From assembly GCF_022201045.2 (NCBI RefSeq), contig NC_068556.1:124001-188000 (forward strand): a stretch of 64,000 bases of DNA, in the 5' to 3' direction. The position numbers and the translations under genes are program-made. Of the stretch, positions 51,081 through 61,603 are shown piece by piece; positions within the stretch are counted from its first letter, which is position 1, and every line of letters starts with the position of its first letter. This DNA comes from Citrus sinensis. Lineage: Eukaryota; Streptophyta; Magnoliopsida; Sapindales; Rutaceae. The notes beneath the pieces were generated by a model, which saw only the letters and a list, made by a program, of their open reading frames with translations, was not told the origin of the DNA and made no database searches.

Positions 51081-51581
51081 TCTGCTTTTGCTCTTCAGAC
51101 TTGCTGAGATTCGTCCTTGAAGCTGGTCTAGTAGGCCTTAGCACATTCCTTTTTCCCTTTCCTAATCATTATTTCATCCCCTCGGTTTACCTATCTCAGT
51201 AATAAAATCCAGATTGGTTATATCTCGATGTTCAGTAGGCGATTGATATAACTAGGAAATGCTTTCATTCCTTTTGCTTTTTACTACAGAGGCCTTTGCC
51301 TTGCTTTGGGTGGTTAATTCGATCGCATTCAAGCATACTCTCTCTATGCTTGAATCCGAATCTTTTGTTTAAAGTTATATAGAGATAATGGATTCCTTAC
51401 CGGGATGTTGGGATTGTTAATTGAACTTTGCTTTCAAATGTTACCTTGTCGTACACCACCTCTGCTTTTCAGAGTTAAATAACACAAACAATGTGCTCAA
51501 ACTTAGATAACATTTGAAAGACTCGTGTTTCATGATGTACATAACCAAAATCTGGTTAGGCAATAGATTGAAAGACTCATG

Positions 51582-51830
51582 TTACAAGGGGACCTGAATA
51601 TACGGGTCTCGATGGATCTGTGTTGGTATAAAGTGGGGGTGTTGCTGCCTGAATTGTAATCCTTGGCCTCCTACCGGCATTTCAGAAGCATTTCTGGTAC
51701 TAGCAGCATCATCTATATCCATCAGTTCCAGATACCATTGGCAACTGACATTTGACCCAGCCAGGGAGTCATTTGATACCTCAGCTGATTTCCCTCTGTT
51801 TGAATTCCCCGGCCAGTAAACAAGATCTGC
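51582..51830 (-). CDS. Unrecognised 3' coding exon
   Basis: After an AG at TTGGCAG the minus strand has an 82-codon open frame to a stop at 51582, ending HPHFIPTQIHRDPYIQVPL. The middle has SNVSCQWYLELMDIDDA. The composition looks like real protein rather than AT-rich noise. The 5' exons could not be fixed: a leader-like region with GT donor lies at about 52554-52710, and its only ATG frame is 21 codons long. It may be a real small gene or a remnant. Confidence 0.33.
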   Translation of the reverse strand, partial: ADLVYWPGNSNRGKSAEVSNDSLAGSNVSCQWYLELMDIDDAASTRNASEMPVGGQGLQFRQQHPHFIPTQIHRDPYIQVPL

Positions 51831-53946
51831 CAATTATCATCAACCAACTATTGTAGAAGGTGAGACAGTAGTGTTAATGTAGTCCGCAAACCGGAAAGAC
51901 CAAAGCTATAGCACAAGAGGAATCAATTAAACCTAAAAAATGATTCAGTTGCACACATCAATAAAACTAACAGGCAAACATTAAACAAGAAGTCTAGGTC
52001 AACTATCAAAGGCCATGATTGGAGCATAGAATGACGTTCATTTGTTCAGGCACCGGATCCTAAACCTATGATCGGTAAAGCACAAGCAGATTTTACTGTT
52101 ACCTGTAAATGAATATGATATATGTCAGCACCAACATTCAACTAGAGATAAATAATGCAATTTATCAGAGTTCACCTCACCATTACCCTCATCAAAAGAC
52201 AAACCCACAATTGCAAAAATGAGTAATGGGGCTAAGCATCCCGAGGCTCTCAAGGATAGTTTCATCAACAAAGAGCAAGCAAATAGGAAATCAGTAGTCG
52301 AAAGTGAAGTATGAGGATGATGGGAAGTCATACAGGTTGAAATACCAAAATCATAGGCTGCACTGCGTATATACAAAATCGGTTATAGTTTAGGCATTTA
52401 ATGTGATGTACGCAATCTGTCTCAGAGTTGCATGTTGAGATAACGTTACAATGTATTGTAATTAACAAGACAAGAAGCAACTCCTCAAAGAAGCCAAAAA
52501 AAAAAAAAAAGGGTTGCAGTTAGTATGGGTTGATTACCTTTTAATCCAGGAAGGAGGTGAGAGTCGAGAAGGGCGGTCAGATCAGACTAAAGTGGGAGGT
52601 CTTAAGAAGGGCGTGTTGGCTGGATTATAAAGCACAAGAGGCTCTCCTCTGGCACAGGCACTGCCATTTATCAATTTTGCTTAAGAACGAGAGCAGTTCT
52701 TCTTCTTGTAATTGTTGTTGTTGAAGCACCTCCGATCTTCTAGGTTCCTCTTTCGTTAATTGTAGCAGTGTCAAGTCACCATAATCCTTTTTGGAGGAAA
52801 TTTTTTTTTATTAGATTAATAAAAAATAATCAATTTTCACAAACAAGTCAAGAACCTAAAATCAAAGAGATTCAATTTATGAGTTGTACATTTTGACGGA
52901 GAAGTGAGAAATTCATCAACACTCTTGCGCTTCATGATGAATTATCAGCTTCTAAAACACTAATCACTTCAATTCCTCGTTAAGAAATGAACAAAGCCAC
53001 CTTCCTCTCTCTCTCTCTCTCTCTCTCTACCCCACTCTCCGAATGAGTTTCCTGCAGGTTCTTCAGCATTTTGTTAATAAGAAACGTCTTATCTGTTGTT
53101 TACATTTCCTTCTCAAAAATTAATGTAATGTAAACCTGAGATTGGGCTTCATTGTTTCGGTGTGACCAATCCTTTTCAATTTTTCTTTTTATTATTTATT
53201 TTTGGGAGGAATTTGTGTAGAAGAAATCAATAAAATTGTGTTTTCTCTGCTCTCCTCTAGCCTAGCTTCTCTTTGTGGGCTTGTCATGAATGCTAACTGC
53301 TGCGTCCCATTTTAGATTATTACATTATTCTTATTTCCCTTCTAACATTTTAGTTATTCTTATAGCAATGTAAGAGCCAGTGTACATTTTATAGAAGAGT
53401 AATCGAAATATATATTATCAAATTAGTGCGTATGGTAATCGTAGAGAAATCTATGGTGGTGTACCGAATAGAATGAGTTACATACAAGTCATCCTCAATT
53501 GGGAGAAGTTTTTGAATTACATCGTGCCAGTTGCTATTTTAAAATGATGGTGTATCTCGTAGCGGTCCAAGGATTGCTTTACGGCTTTTCACCTCTTTTG
53601 CAAATTAACAAACAACGGATTATATTCATGGCTGCACCGAACTAACCAATTAATAATGGTCGAAAGAAAGAATCCTCGAGAATAAAACTAAACCTCCAAA
53701 TCAATTTTGGAGTAAGCAGTCTTGAGTATGATGAACTGATGAAAATAATGTCACATAAGGTCGAACACAACAATTGCCATGTACGTATTTATATCACATC
53801 TTTAATTCAATAACAAAACTTCAGTGACAATTTTGTTACAATCTTACTTGCACCCTGTTTGTCTCTTAAACATTTTTACTTCATCATCTAATTAATCTTC
53901 TAATAAACAGAAGAAAGGGTTAAAAAAGAAAAAAAGAAAAAAGTAC
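51831..53946. other. Intergenic or intron sequence between the lone exon and GT64
   Basis: Probably includes introns and the leader of the transcript ending at 51582 (the donor after GGATTAAAAG near 52554 is strong). Further right it has a CT microsatellite (53005-53028) and the GT64 3' flank. No other coding frame is convincing. Confidence 0.45.
53005..53028. repeat. CT microsatellite
   Basis: Twelve CT units. Confidence 0.85.
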
Positions 53947-54966
53947 TTACACTTGATCACAGAACACCAATTTCCCTCCATTTTCACACAAGCCTTGTTC
54001 TCCAACCGAATTAACGACCTTCCCGTAACTATATCTCAACGGCATTCGCCCCAGCACTCGATGAAACTCCCTTATGCATTTCCCTCTCCTCTTCCTATGC
54101 TCCATTTTCCTACTACTCAACCCCACGGCACTTACCCTGCTCCTCGATCCCCGGGCCCCACCATCATCTCTATCATTTCTCGCATCTCCCCAATCCCTCA
54201 CCCTCTCCGCCCCCACCATAAGGGGCCCCGCATTTATGCGATCAGCCACCACAAAATTCATCAGAATATCCTCGCAATTACGCATCTCATCAACGATCCT
54301 TCGCATCTCACCCATCGCTGCCCCACCTCCGCAACTGTATTCGAACAAATAGCTACTTTTCAAAAACATCAGCTTAGTTAAAACAATCGAGTACTTATCC
54401 GGATGCACCGTATAAATCCACTCTTTGTTTACCAAATCAACGTCGTGTGATCTGGCAAACACCCCAATCAAACGGTTGGCATTCGATTGCCAAATCCTGA
54501 AGGCGAATTCCAAGGATTTCTGATCCATCTCCACGTCATCGTCGCAGATTAAGACGGCGTGGGTCCGGATCGATGATCTGGGGAGGAATCTGGCGTTGAG
54601 GCTGCTGGATGGTTGGCGGATAAGGGAGATTGATGCGGACCCGAAGGAGGAGAGTGAGAGATTGTGGGACAATTGGGAGAGGGTTCGGGTTGGAGTAGAG
54701 GGGTTTCCCCAGAGGACCAACACAGAGGAGACCAGTGGGGATGCCGTGTACGTTGCGGCGATTGATTGGAGAAGAGGGATCCGGTCCTCTGAGTACCCGT
54801 TCATCAGCACCGTAATCTGGTCCCACCGAAGTGTCCGCGGGTCCCGCTGATTTGTGGCGGCACAGGGGTCGGCGTCGGTCGTCACCGTCCGGTAAGAGAA
54901 CACTACTGACTCACGAGTTACGAGTAACAGGACTAAGAGAAACGAAAGGGAAATTACCAGATTCAT
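53947..54966 (-). CDS. Glycosyltransferase family 64 protein, intronless
   Basis: A single open frame of 339 residues. An N-terminal hydrophobic signal anchor (about 1-25) fits a type II Golgi protein. The fold follows the exostosin C-terminal (GT64) domain: ITVLMNGYSEDRIPLLQSI, the metal-binding CDDDVEMD at 141-148, and NCEDILMNFVVAD near the acceptor site. Plant GT64 enzymes transfer sugars to glycosyl inositol phosphorylceramides or wall glycans; which one applies here is open. Size fits the short GT64 class (like At1g80290 or EPC1) rather than the long GINT1 type. The gene is clearly more GC-rich than its surroundings, which produces long antisense shadow frames. The stop codon overlaps a consensus splice donor, so a longer spliced form cannot be excluded. 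Confidence 0.88.
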   Translation of the reverse strand: MNLVISLSFLLVLLLVTRESVVFSYRTVTTDADPCAATNQRDPRTLRWDQITVLMNGYSEDRIPLLQSIAATYTASPLVSSVLVLWGNPSTPTRTLSQLSHNLSLSSFGSASISLIRQPSSSLNARFLPRSSIRTHAVLICDDDVEMDQKSLEFAFRIWQSNANRLIGVFARSHDVDLVNKEWIYTVHPDKYSIVLTKLMFLKSSYLFEYSCGGGAAMGEMRRIVDEMRNCEDILMNFVVADRINAGPLMVGAERVRDWGDARNDRDDGGARGSRSRVSAVGLSSRKMEHRKRRGKCIREFHRVLGRMPLRYSYGKVVNSVGEQGLCENGGKLVFCDQV

Positions 54967-55259
54967 CGTTTTATCTTCGACGTGACGCCGTCTATGATCT
55001 ACTTAATTTTTTAAGTAGTTTTCATATGAAGCACATCCAAATTCGAAACAAAAGAATCAATTCCTTATATGAATGTGATGGCATTATGTCATTTTGATGC
55101 AGTTTAAGCTTTTCAGTTTTTATAGTGGTAGTTTAGTAATATTGGCGCGAAATGGGGGCGTATTTTTGGGTTCTCCTAATTGATTATCTCTATTGTCCAT
55201 CTAGATAGCGGAAACTGAAAAGCGAGCGCTGAGGCCATTTTTGTGGTTGTTAACTTATT

Positions 55260-56094
55260 ATGGCGACACCACCAGTACCAGTGGTAGCTTCTCTAGCCAA
55301 GGTGAAATTATTTTCGATAATGCCATCATCTTCGTCGTCATCAAGATCAAGGCCAAGTCATTCGTTGAAGTCGAAGCCTGCTCTCTGTGCCCCAGTAAAA
55401 CAAGAGGTGCTTTAACTATGTTTCCAACTGTTTAGTTTCCTTTTTTGGAAATTGCCATTTGTTCTTATTTTTGCTTAATTTTCTGTTTCTAAAGCTTTCT
55501 TCTATATATATATTTATTTATTATCAGTGTTGTTCTTAAATCTCTTCCTGTTTTTATTGAAGGTTGAAGTTGGGATTATGTGTGAATCTTGTAACGGTAA
55601 AGGATGGTTGATCTGTGATTTTTGTGGGGGACAAAAGACCAATGTCAAAGCTCAAAACAACCGCATTTATCGTCGATGTCCGACTTGTAGAGCCGTAAGC
55701 ACTCCTATTTAGTGATTAGTACTCCTATTACACAGACAAATTGTTCAAAATGGTATAATCCCATAGTGGTGATACCAGTGCAAAAAATGAGTAACATTAC
55801 TTGTACTAGTCTGATGGAAATATGTTGGTTTGAACAAAAAACCAAAAAGTTTATTGCATGAACAATATAATATACTCTAATAGTGGAACGTTCTAGCCTT
55901 CTCTGTTTATGTCTACTAATGGATCTATGGATTTCTTATGGTACTTGTTGTAGAGAGCCATCTTTTTGAGAATAAATCGAATCAAATATACCTTATTTTG
56001 CACCTAAATATTGCTGCAGGTTGGTTATGTGTTGTGTTCAAAGTGCAAAGTTTTCAAATGTGTTACCTTCCCAAATTACGATGATGGTGAGTAA
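55260..56094 (+). CDS. DnaJ-type cysteine-rich zinc-finger protein, probably plastid
   Basis: Three exons (55260-55406, 55563-55694, 56020-56094) encode 117 residues. The first 49 are rich in Ser, Arg and Pro with few acidic residues, like a chloroplast transit peptide. Then come four CxxC pairs as in the DnaJ zinc finger: CESCNGKGW, CDFCGG, CPTC and CSKC, spaced to bind two zincs. There is no J domain. Plant relatives of this size (the BSD2-like and DnaJ cysteine-rich group) assist protein folding or redox in plastids. The end is the tail FPNYDDGE and stop; these last bases are also a GTGAGT donor, so a spliced form with another C-terminus is possible. Confidence 0.82.
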
Positions 56095-57955
56095 TTATAC
56101 CCCTGATCTGCTTATTGCTTCTATGGTTGGATAAGACAGCAAATATTTTTTCAGCTAATGCATTGCTGGAGTTGACATTGATTGGTTTCAGGAGTTAAAA
56201 TGCAGGTTTTCTTCTATTCTTTCTGTTTCATTTTTTTCTGTTTAGAAGATTTTTTGAGAGCCATCTCTGTGTGTGCATATTACAAGTACCTAGTGCTTGA
56301 GTGGTTGACCATGGACATAATTTTTTCTCTTTATTAATGTAAAGGGTGTAACTGAATGTAATAGTCGAATGGATTTCATGTTTTGTAAGAATATGGGCTT
56401 ACAGTTTATTATATGGTTTACACAACATATGGGCTGAGCCCAATTGGCCCTTCACTCTTTTCTTTCTTGTTTCTGAGCATCAGTAGAGCCTTCAAGACAA
56501 GGAATTTATGTATGTACCTTTCCCAGACGTTGTCATTGTGAATTTGGAAAAATAGTTTCTGATTGGCATTCTTTCTTATCATTTGTTAATATATCTGGAT
56601 TATGTAACTGATGAAAATACATCTACACGTGGTAAATTAAGGGCTGATACTTCACCTTTACTAATATCCACTCTTATGTTCCCTCTTGAAGCCTTGATTG
56701 TTGTAATATGGAAAATGGGAAAGTTGTTACTTAAATCACCTCTTGTGCTTTCTGAGTCAGCAAACCTTTGAACTTTTTTCTTGCCATTTTCTCTCACAAA
56801 ATAATTGCATGTAAAGCTTATAAGTTTCGCCTGAGGACTTTGTAATCAATACCACTATGATGTAGACCTAAAACAGCTCATACTTGGTGAAACAACTTCG
56901 TGTTCTGTGATATGGGAACAGATATATTTAGTAAGTAAATGCTAGATAAGAAAAATCAAGACTAAAAGTTTGTATAAGCTTCCAAATGATGCTTCAATAT
57001 ATTCATTATGTAAGCTAAGACAGTTATATTGAAGTTTCCTAATGTTGTATCCTGCTATTTAATACTTAAATACATCCAATTCTTGGTGGATAGGATGCAT
57101 AAACATAAATGTACCATAATAGTTCTAGGTCTTCATGGCACACATTTTCAATATGTTTGACTGTTGCATTATACGGTGCTGATAAAAGTCCCTAAAAGAA
57201 ATCAATATGCCATTTAGTTCTAAATCTGGGTGTACTGCTACCATTGACAAATTTTTTAACATGCAAAATGTACAAAAACTGAACAGTTTTGACATGTAGT
57301 GGTTCTGTTTATTGGGTGTGGCCTTTTGACTTTGCTTCATCATTAAGCAAAAATGATACGAGTAATCATCTCTTACCTTTTGGTAATTTAATGAAGGTTG
57401 ATGAGTCATTGCTAACATGTGGTTCCTGTAAATAGACGTCAATGGATGCATGTGCTTTGATTGCTAAGGTCTGAAATTTGTCCTATTCTAATCTTTTAGT
57501 CTTACTTGATCTAAGTGCAAATGGCTACAATATGATATTTTTAATACATCATGACACCTTTCGAACATTTGTTTCTGTAATTAAACACATAGGATACCGT
57601 ATTTTCTCTGTCCTTTTAGCTTTGACAAAGTCCAGCACATGTTTGCTTGTGATGCAATTCTATCTCATAAATCTTGCACATTAACGGACAATTCCGTAGT
57701 CATTTGTCTGTGTCGTACTCCTTACTGAATCTGGCATCTTATGCTGTAGTACGTTTCATTTATAATCATTATCAATGCCAAGTGAACTAATTTTTTTCAA
57801 ATAAGCATTTGTTTATTGTCATTAGTGCCAGTAATTAAGGCTTCATTTTTCCTAGATTCCTGATCTGAAATTTTGCAACACGTTTAGGTTTTCCAGCCCT
57901 AGGCTACTATGAAGTCAAGGCATGCACGTGTCAGTACAATTTAAACTGCTTAAAG

Positions 57956-57991
<36 letters not shown>

Positions 57992-59737
57992 ATCATTAGC
58001 CTAGCAACAATCAGATCCCTCCCCACCCATGTCAGTGGGGTTCAAACTGTTACTCTTCTTCAATAGGGGAATTGAAAAGAAAAAAAAAAAAAGATGAGGA
58101 AAACTAATCAAGGGATGAAATGTGTGGTTCTCAAATTTGAAAAGGAGATTTTACTTTCAGAAAGCTGGTTGAAAAATAATTTTCCTTTAGCTCCATCTTA
58201 AAAATTTACCGGGACAAAAGGGACCTTAACAGAGTGCTTTTACTGTTTCCCCAAAACTACTATTTTTTCACAGGTCCACTTTGCCTGATGTTTTTTTCTC
58301 CTTTTATGGTGAGAGCATATTCCAATAAGGGCAGTACTAATGAAATTGAAACACCAAAAATAAAAGTGTGTTGGGATTATGTTCCAAAGGATTTTAGCGA
58401 AATGGAAATGAACTTGAATAGACAAGGTTTTTCTTTATCTACTTTTCTCTCTTATACATAAAGTTTACTGCTGCATATCATGTGCGATCCAAGTATTCTA
58501 TTTTTGATGATACCTCTTGTTTTATCACCGTATTCATTATGTGGCTTGTACACCAAGATCTTACTAAATGCAAGCAATTAGGGTTTCAGTTTCTCAATAA
58601 CTTTTCATCCTTGGTTTTAGCTAAGGTGGTGAAGCGCACATGTGAATTTAGCAGGTCTTAAACACATGAGAAACTTGGAAAAAGGGAAAAAAGCCATCTT
58701 GTTATACAAATTTTTTATATTTGTCTTCATATGTACCTTTAAATTATTCCTTATAGATCTGAAGGATTTTGTTGTTATTTTATAAATATGGGGAATTATA
58801 TATATGTATGTATGTACGTATGTATTGGGAAAAGAATATAACAGAAAACATACATAAAATGATTTTGAGAAGCTTGCTTGAATGATAGTTCAGTTTGGTT
58901 TATAGTTATATGCATCACAATAAGTTAGTTAAGTTGGTATAGGAAATACTTTTAAAGTGTTAAAATTCTCTTCCCTTTTCCTTTATTCAATTGTTTATTA
59001 CTTTTAGAGTTTTACTTGTATTATTCTAGGCCTGATGGGCAAGCACGTCCTGAATCCCGGACGCCGTTGGTGCCAGAACTTAGCATCAATTGGAAGCTTT
59101 TCAATCATTTTTATCAAGTCTCCTAGAATTGATAGTAAGATATTGGCATTAAAATGCAATGGCCGCTTTGACTTGTACAATATTGTCCCTTCTACCGCCG
59201 AATTACCTAATTACCAAAAATAAGATCCTATCAGATTTATTTGAGCCGTGTTCCAGCTCCCAGACATGATCATCCCATTCTCTGTGCAGTTATCTTGGCC
59301 TTTCGCAACATTTTCGGTTCTGATATGATAAATTTCTATGCTAAAATTACTAATTATAATTTTAGACATATGAGCTAAACGGGGTTAGAGACAAGTGATT
59401 TTTGTCAACAAACGCTGAATGTTTGAAGCTCTAGGTGGTTGAGTCAACGGATGCAGTTTAATGGATTTAGATATGTGGGAGAAAAGGAAAATGCATTGTA
59501 AAAATGGTTCAGACAACTGAACTTTTCTGTATCTTTTCATTAATTTTCAAATGCTTCTCTTACACTTCTACATCGTCTTTTTCAAATCCCTCTCTCTCTT
59601 TCTCTTATACAATGGCCGGTCGAACAAAAGGAAAAACAACAAAAGAAATTGAAAAAAGAGGAGATAACTGTTTTTTTTTTTTTTTTGTGGTCCTGTGAAA
59701 CGAAATAAATGTGAGCTATAAGAGTAGAAGTTGAAAA
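56095..59737. other. 3' flank of the DnaJ-like gene with unexplained segments
   Basis: AT-rich sequence of 3.6 kb. It contains a CT microsatellite (57961-57986), a 57-codon frame near 58290-58460 with protein-like composition, and a possible acceptor (TTCTAG at about 59024-59029) followed by two open frames, 59030-59128 and 59030-59223. Nothing here could be tied to a known family. The region could be one long intron, or spacer before the convergent SAUR gene. Confidence 0.45.
57961..57986. repeat. CT microsatellite
   Basis: Thirteen CT units, followed by a T-rich stretch. Confidence 0.85.
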
Positions 59738-60256
59738 CTATCTGCACATTGGGCTTTGAGGATGATGGGACGGAGTTTGCTGGTATTCTGATGAGCAATA
59801 CCCCTTTGTATCATCGATATTGAACCTGCAGTCCTGCATGAAGAAAGTGTCTTTCTTCTGCTCCACCATCTTCAGGATACTCTCGAAAACAGCTACTTCA
59901 CAAGGTATCCTCAGAACTCCTGTTTGCTGAAACCCAAATTCCTCCTCTGCTTCTCTTAGTAAAATGTGGAATGCTTGATGACTCAAATAGTCCGTTGGGA
60001 TGATGAATCTCTTTAGCTCCTCCCCGACGCAAACAGCTAGATAACCCTTGGGCACGGTACTAGTTGATGCATTGTGGAGAGGGTTATCCGACAAGGATAA
60101 CGTCCGTTTCAGAAACTTGATGCTCTTACTGGCACTGTTGTTGTTATTGTTGCCGCCGGTGCTCGTCTTTGGTGAGTTTGCAAGCTTTCTCCACTTCCTT
60201 AGGATCTGTTGGAGCCTGACAATTTCTCTGATCTTGTTAGACTTCTTGGACTCCAT
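59738..60256 (-). CDS. SAUR family auxin-responsive protein
   Basis: A single exon of 172 residues starting MESKKSNKIREIVRLQQ. The SAUR core runs from VPKGYLAVCVGEELKRFIIP (about 68-87) through YLSHQAFHILLREAEEEFGF to TGVLRIPCEVAVFESIL. Basic N-terminal and polar C-terminal extensions make it one of the larger SAURs. Such proteins bind and inhibit PP2C.D phosphatases, which activates plasma-membrane proton pumps and cell expansion. Intronless structure is usual for the family. A TATA box lies about 120 bp upstream. The likely Arabidopsis counterpart is the SAUR gene At4g31320 (from memory). Confidence 0.93.
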   Translation of the reverse strand: MESKKSNKIREIVRLQQILRKWRKLANSPKTSTGGNNNNNSASKSIKFLKRTLSLSDNPLHNASTSTVPKGYLAVCVGEELKRFIIPTDYLSHQAFHILLREAEEEFGFQQTGVLRIPCEVAVFESILKMVEQKKDTFFMQDCRFNIDDTKGYCSSEYQQTPSHHPQSPMCR

Positions 60257-60374
60257 TGCTTGTTTTTGAATTCCAAAGCTTAATTCTGTACGTATCAATA
60301 AGAACGTCTCTTTCTCTGAGGTGCTTGCTAGTTGCTAATGTCAATATTGTAAGGGTGTTTTTGTTACCAATACA

Positions 60375-60384
60375 ATATATATAG
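60375..60384 (-). promoter_or_regulatory. TATA box of the SAUR gene
   Basis: CTATATATATTG on the minus strand, about 120 bp upstream of the ATG at 60256, at the expected place for an intronless gene with a leader of about 90 bp. Confidence 0.6.
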
Positions 60385-60717
60385 TGGTTGGATTGGAGGA
60401 ACCTTTTAGGGTTTCTAGACTCTAATAATTATAATAACATACCGTAAATTAAGCTCACTATTATATTACATTATATGAACCAAAACCATCGAATGAATTT
60501 TATTTATTTATTTTTTATATTTTTAATTTGGTTCTTTAACTCATTCGGAGATGAGTAATTTCCAGGAATAATATAATACAGTTTGGCTTCTCTCTCTGGA
60601 TTTCACATACTGTTAGTTTCTTTAAACAAATCTCAGCCTCTTATTAATTATTTTATAATGACATATGAGGCTAATGTACAGAGATCCTCCTAATTCATGA
60701 CTCTCCTATATCATTTA

Positions 60718-61417
60718 GGGCCCGTTTGGGATTGCTTTTAGGAGACCTAAAAGTGATTTTGAAAATCTAAAAATTAGTTTTAGTGTTTGGTAAAAAAAAA
60801 TCAAAATCACTTTTGTCAAAATCAGCTTCTCCTACAGCTGATTTTGAAAAGTAGGGAATGAGTAGCTTTTAGATTCTGATTTTGAAAATCAATTTTATCA
60901 TTTAATACAATTCCATAAATATCCTTAAAATTATTACTTAAATCCAAAATTATCCTTATTCAAATTGGAAACAAAATAATTTATAAAAAAATTTGTATTA
61001 TAATTCATAAATATAAATTTATTAATATCAATTTATTGGTCGAATTATTATTAAATTTATTTCACTATATTATTAATTTAATTATCAATTGCTTTAAGAT
61101 AAATAAAATAAAATAAATATATTATAAATTTTATTTTTAGTAAAAATTATTATAATACACAATTAAAAATATTATATGTACATGTTTTTATATATATAAG
61201 TAAATTTTATCTTATATTATGGATATTTTAGTCATTTATTTTCTCTCAGCAGTTTAACAGTAAAATTTACCAAACGTCCATGACTGCTTTCAAAACTCGC
61301 AGTACTTCTTGAAACAAAATTTACCAAACACTTAACTGATTCTCTTTACAGCTGATTATTTCTACAGCACAGCTAATATCAATTATTTTAAAAGCTACAG
61401 CATTCCCAAACTGGCCC
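60718..61417. mobile_element. PIF/Harbinger-type MITE, short copy
   Basis: Ends GGGCCCGTTTGGGATTGC and CATTCCCAAACTGGCCC, with TTA outside both (60715-60717 and 61418-61420). It is 700 bp, non-coding and closely related, in inverse orientation, to 47985-49160. Near the right end it shares AAAAGCTACAGC with the small element at 63628-63900. Confidence 0.78.
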
Positions 61418-61420
61418 TTA

Positions 61421-61603
61421 ATCCTTATTTAGTATTATAGTTAGAGAACTGTAGCTTAAAAATTGATTATTATAGTTTAAAAATTAAATTGATATAATAT
61501 ACCATTTGTATAATTAAAAATTTATAATATTTTTATTAAAATTATTATTTTCAAACCAGCACAGTAACTTAAAAGCTGTAATCTATCGTTACCAAATAAG
61601 AAC
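61421..61603. mobile_element. Small MITE abutting the previous element
   Basis: ATCCTTATTTAG at the left and CCAAATAAGAAC at the right are inverted. TTA lies on both outer sides (61418-61420, shared with the neighbouring element, and 61604-61606). Subterminal CTGTAGCTTAAAA and AACTTAAAAGCTGTA words link it to the other Harbinger-type MITEs here. Confidence 0.45.

Noticed and set aside
53953-54381. Open frames of 142 and 92 codons on the plus strand
   Set aside because: Both are shadows of the GC-rich, intronless GT64 gene on the other strand; the protein composition is unlike known families.
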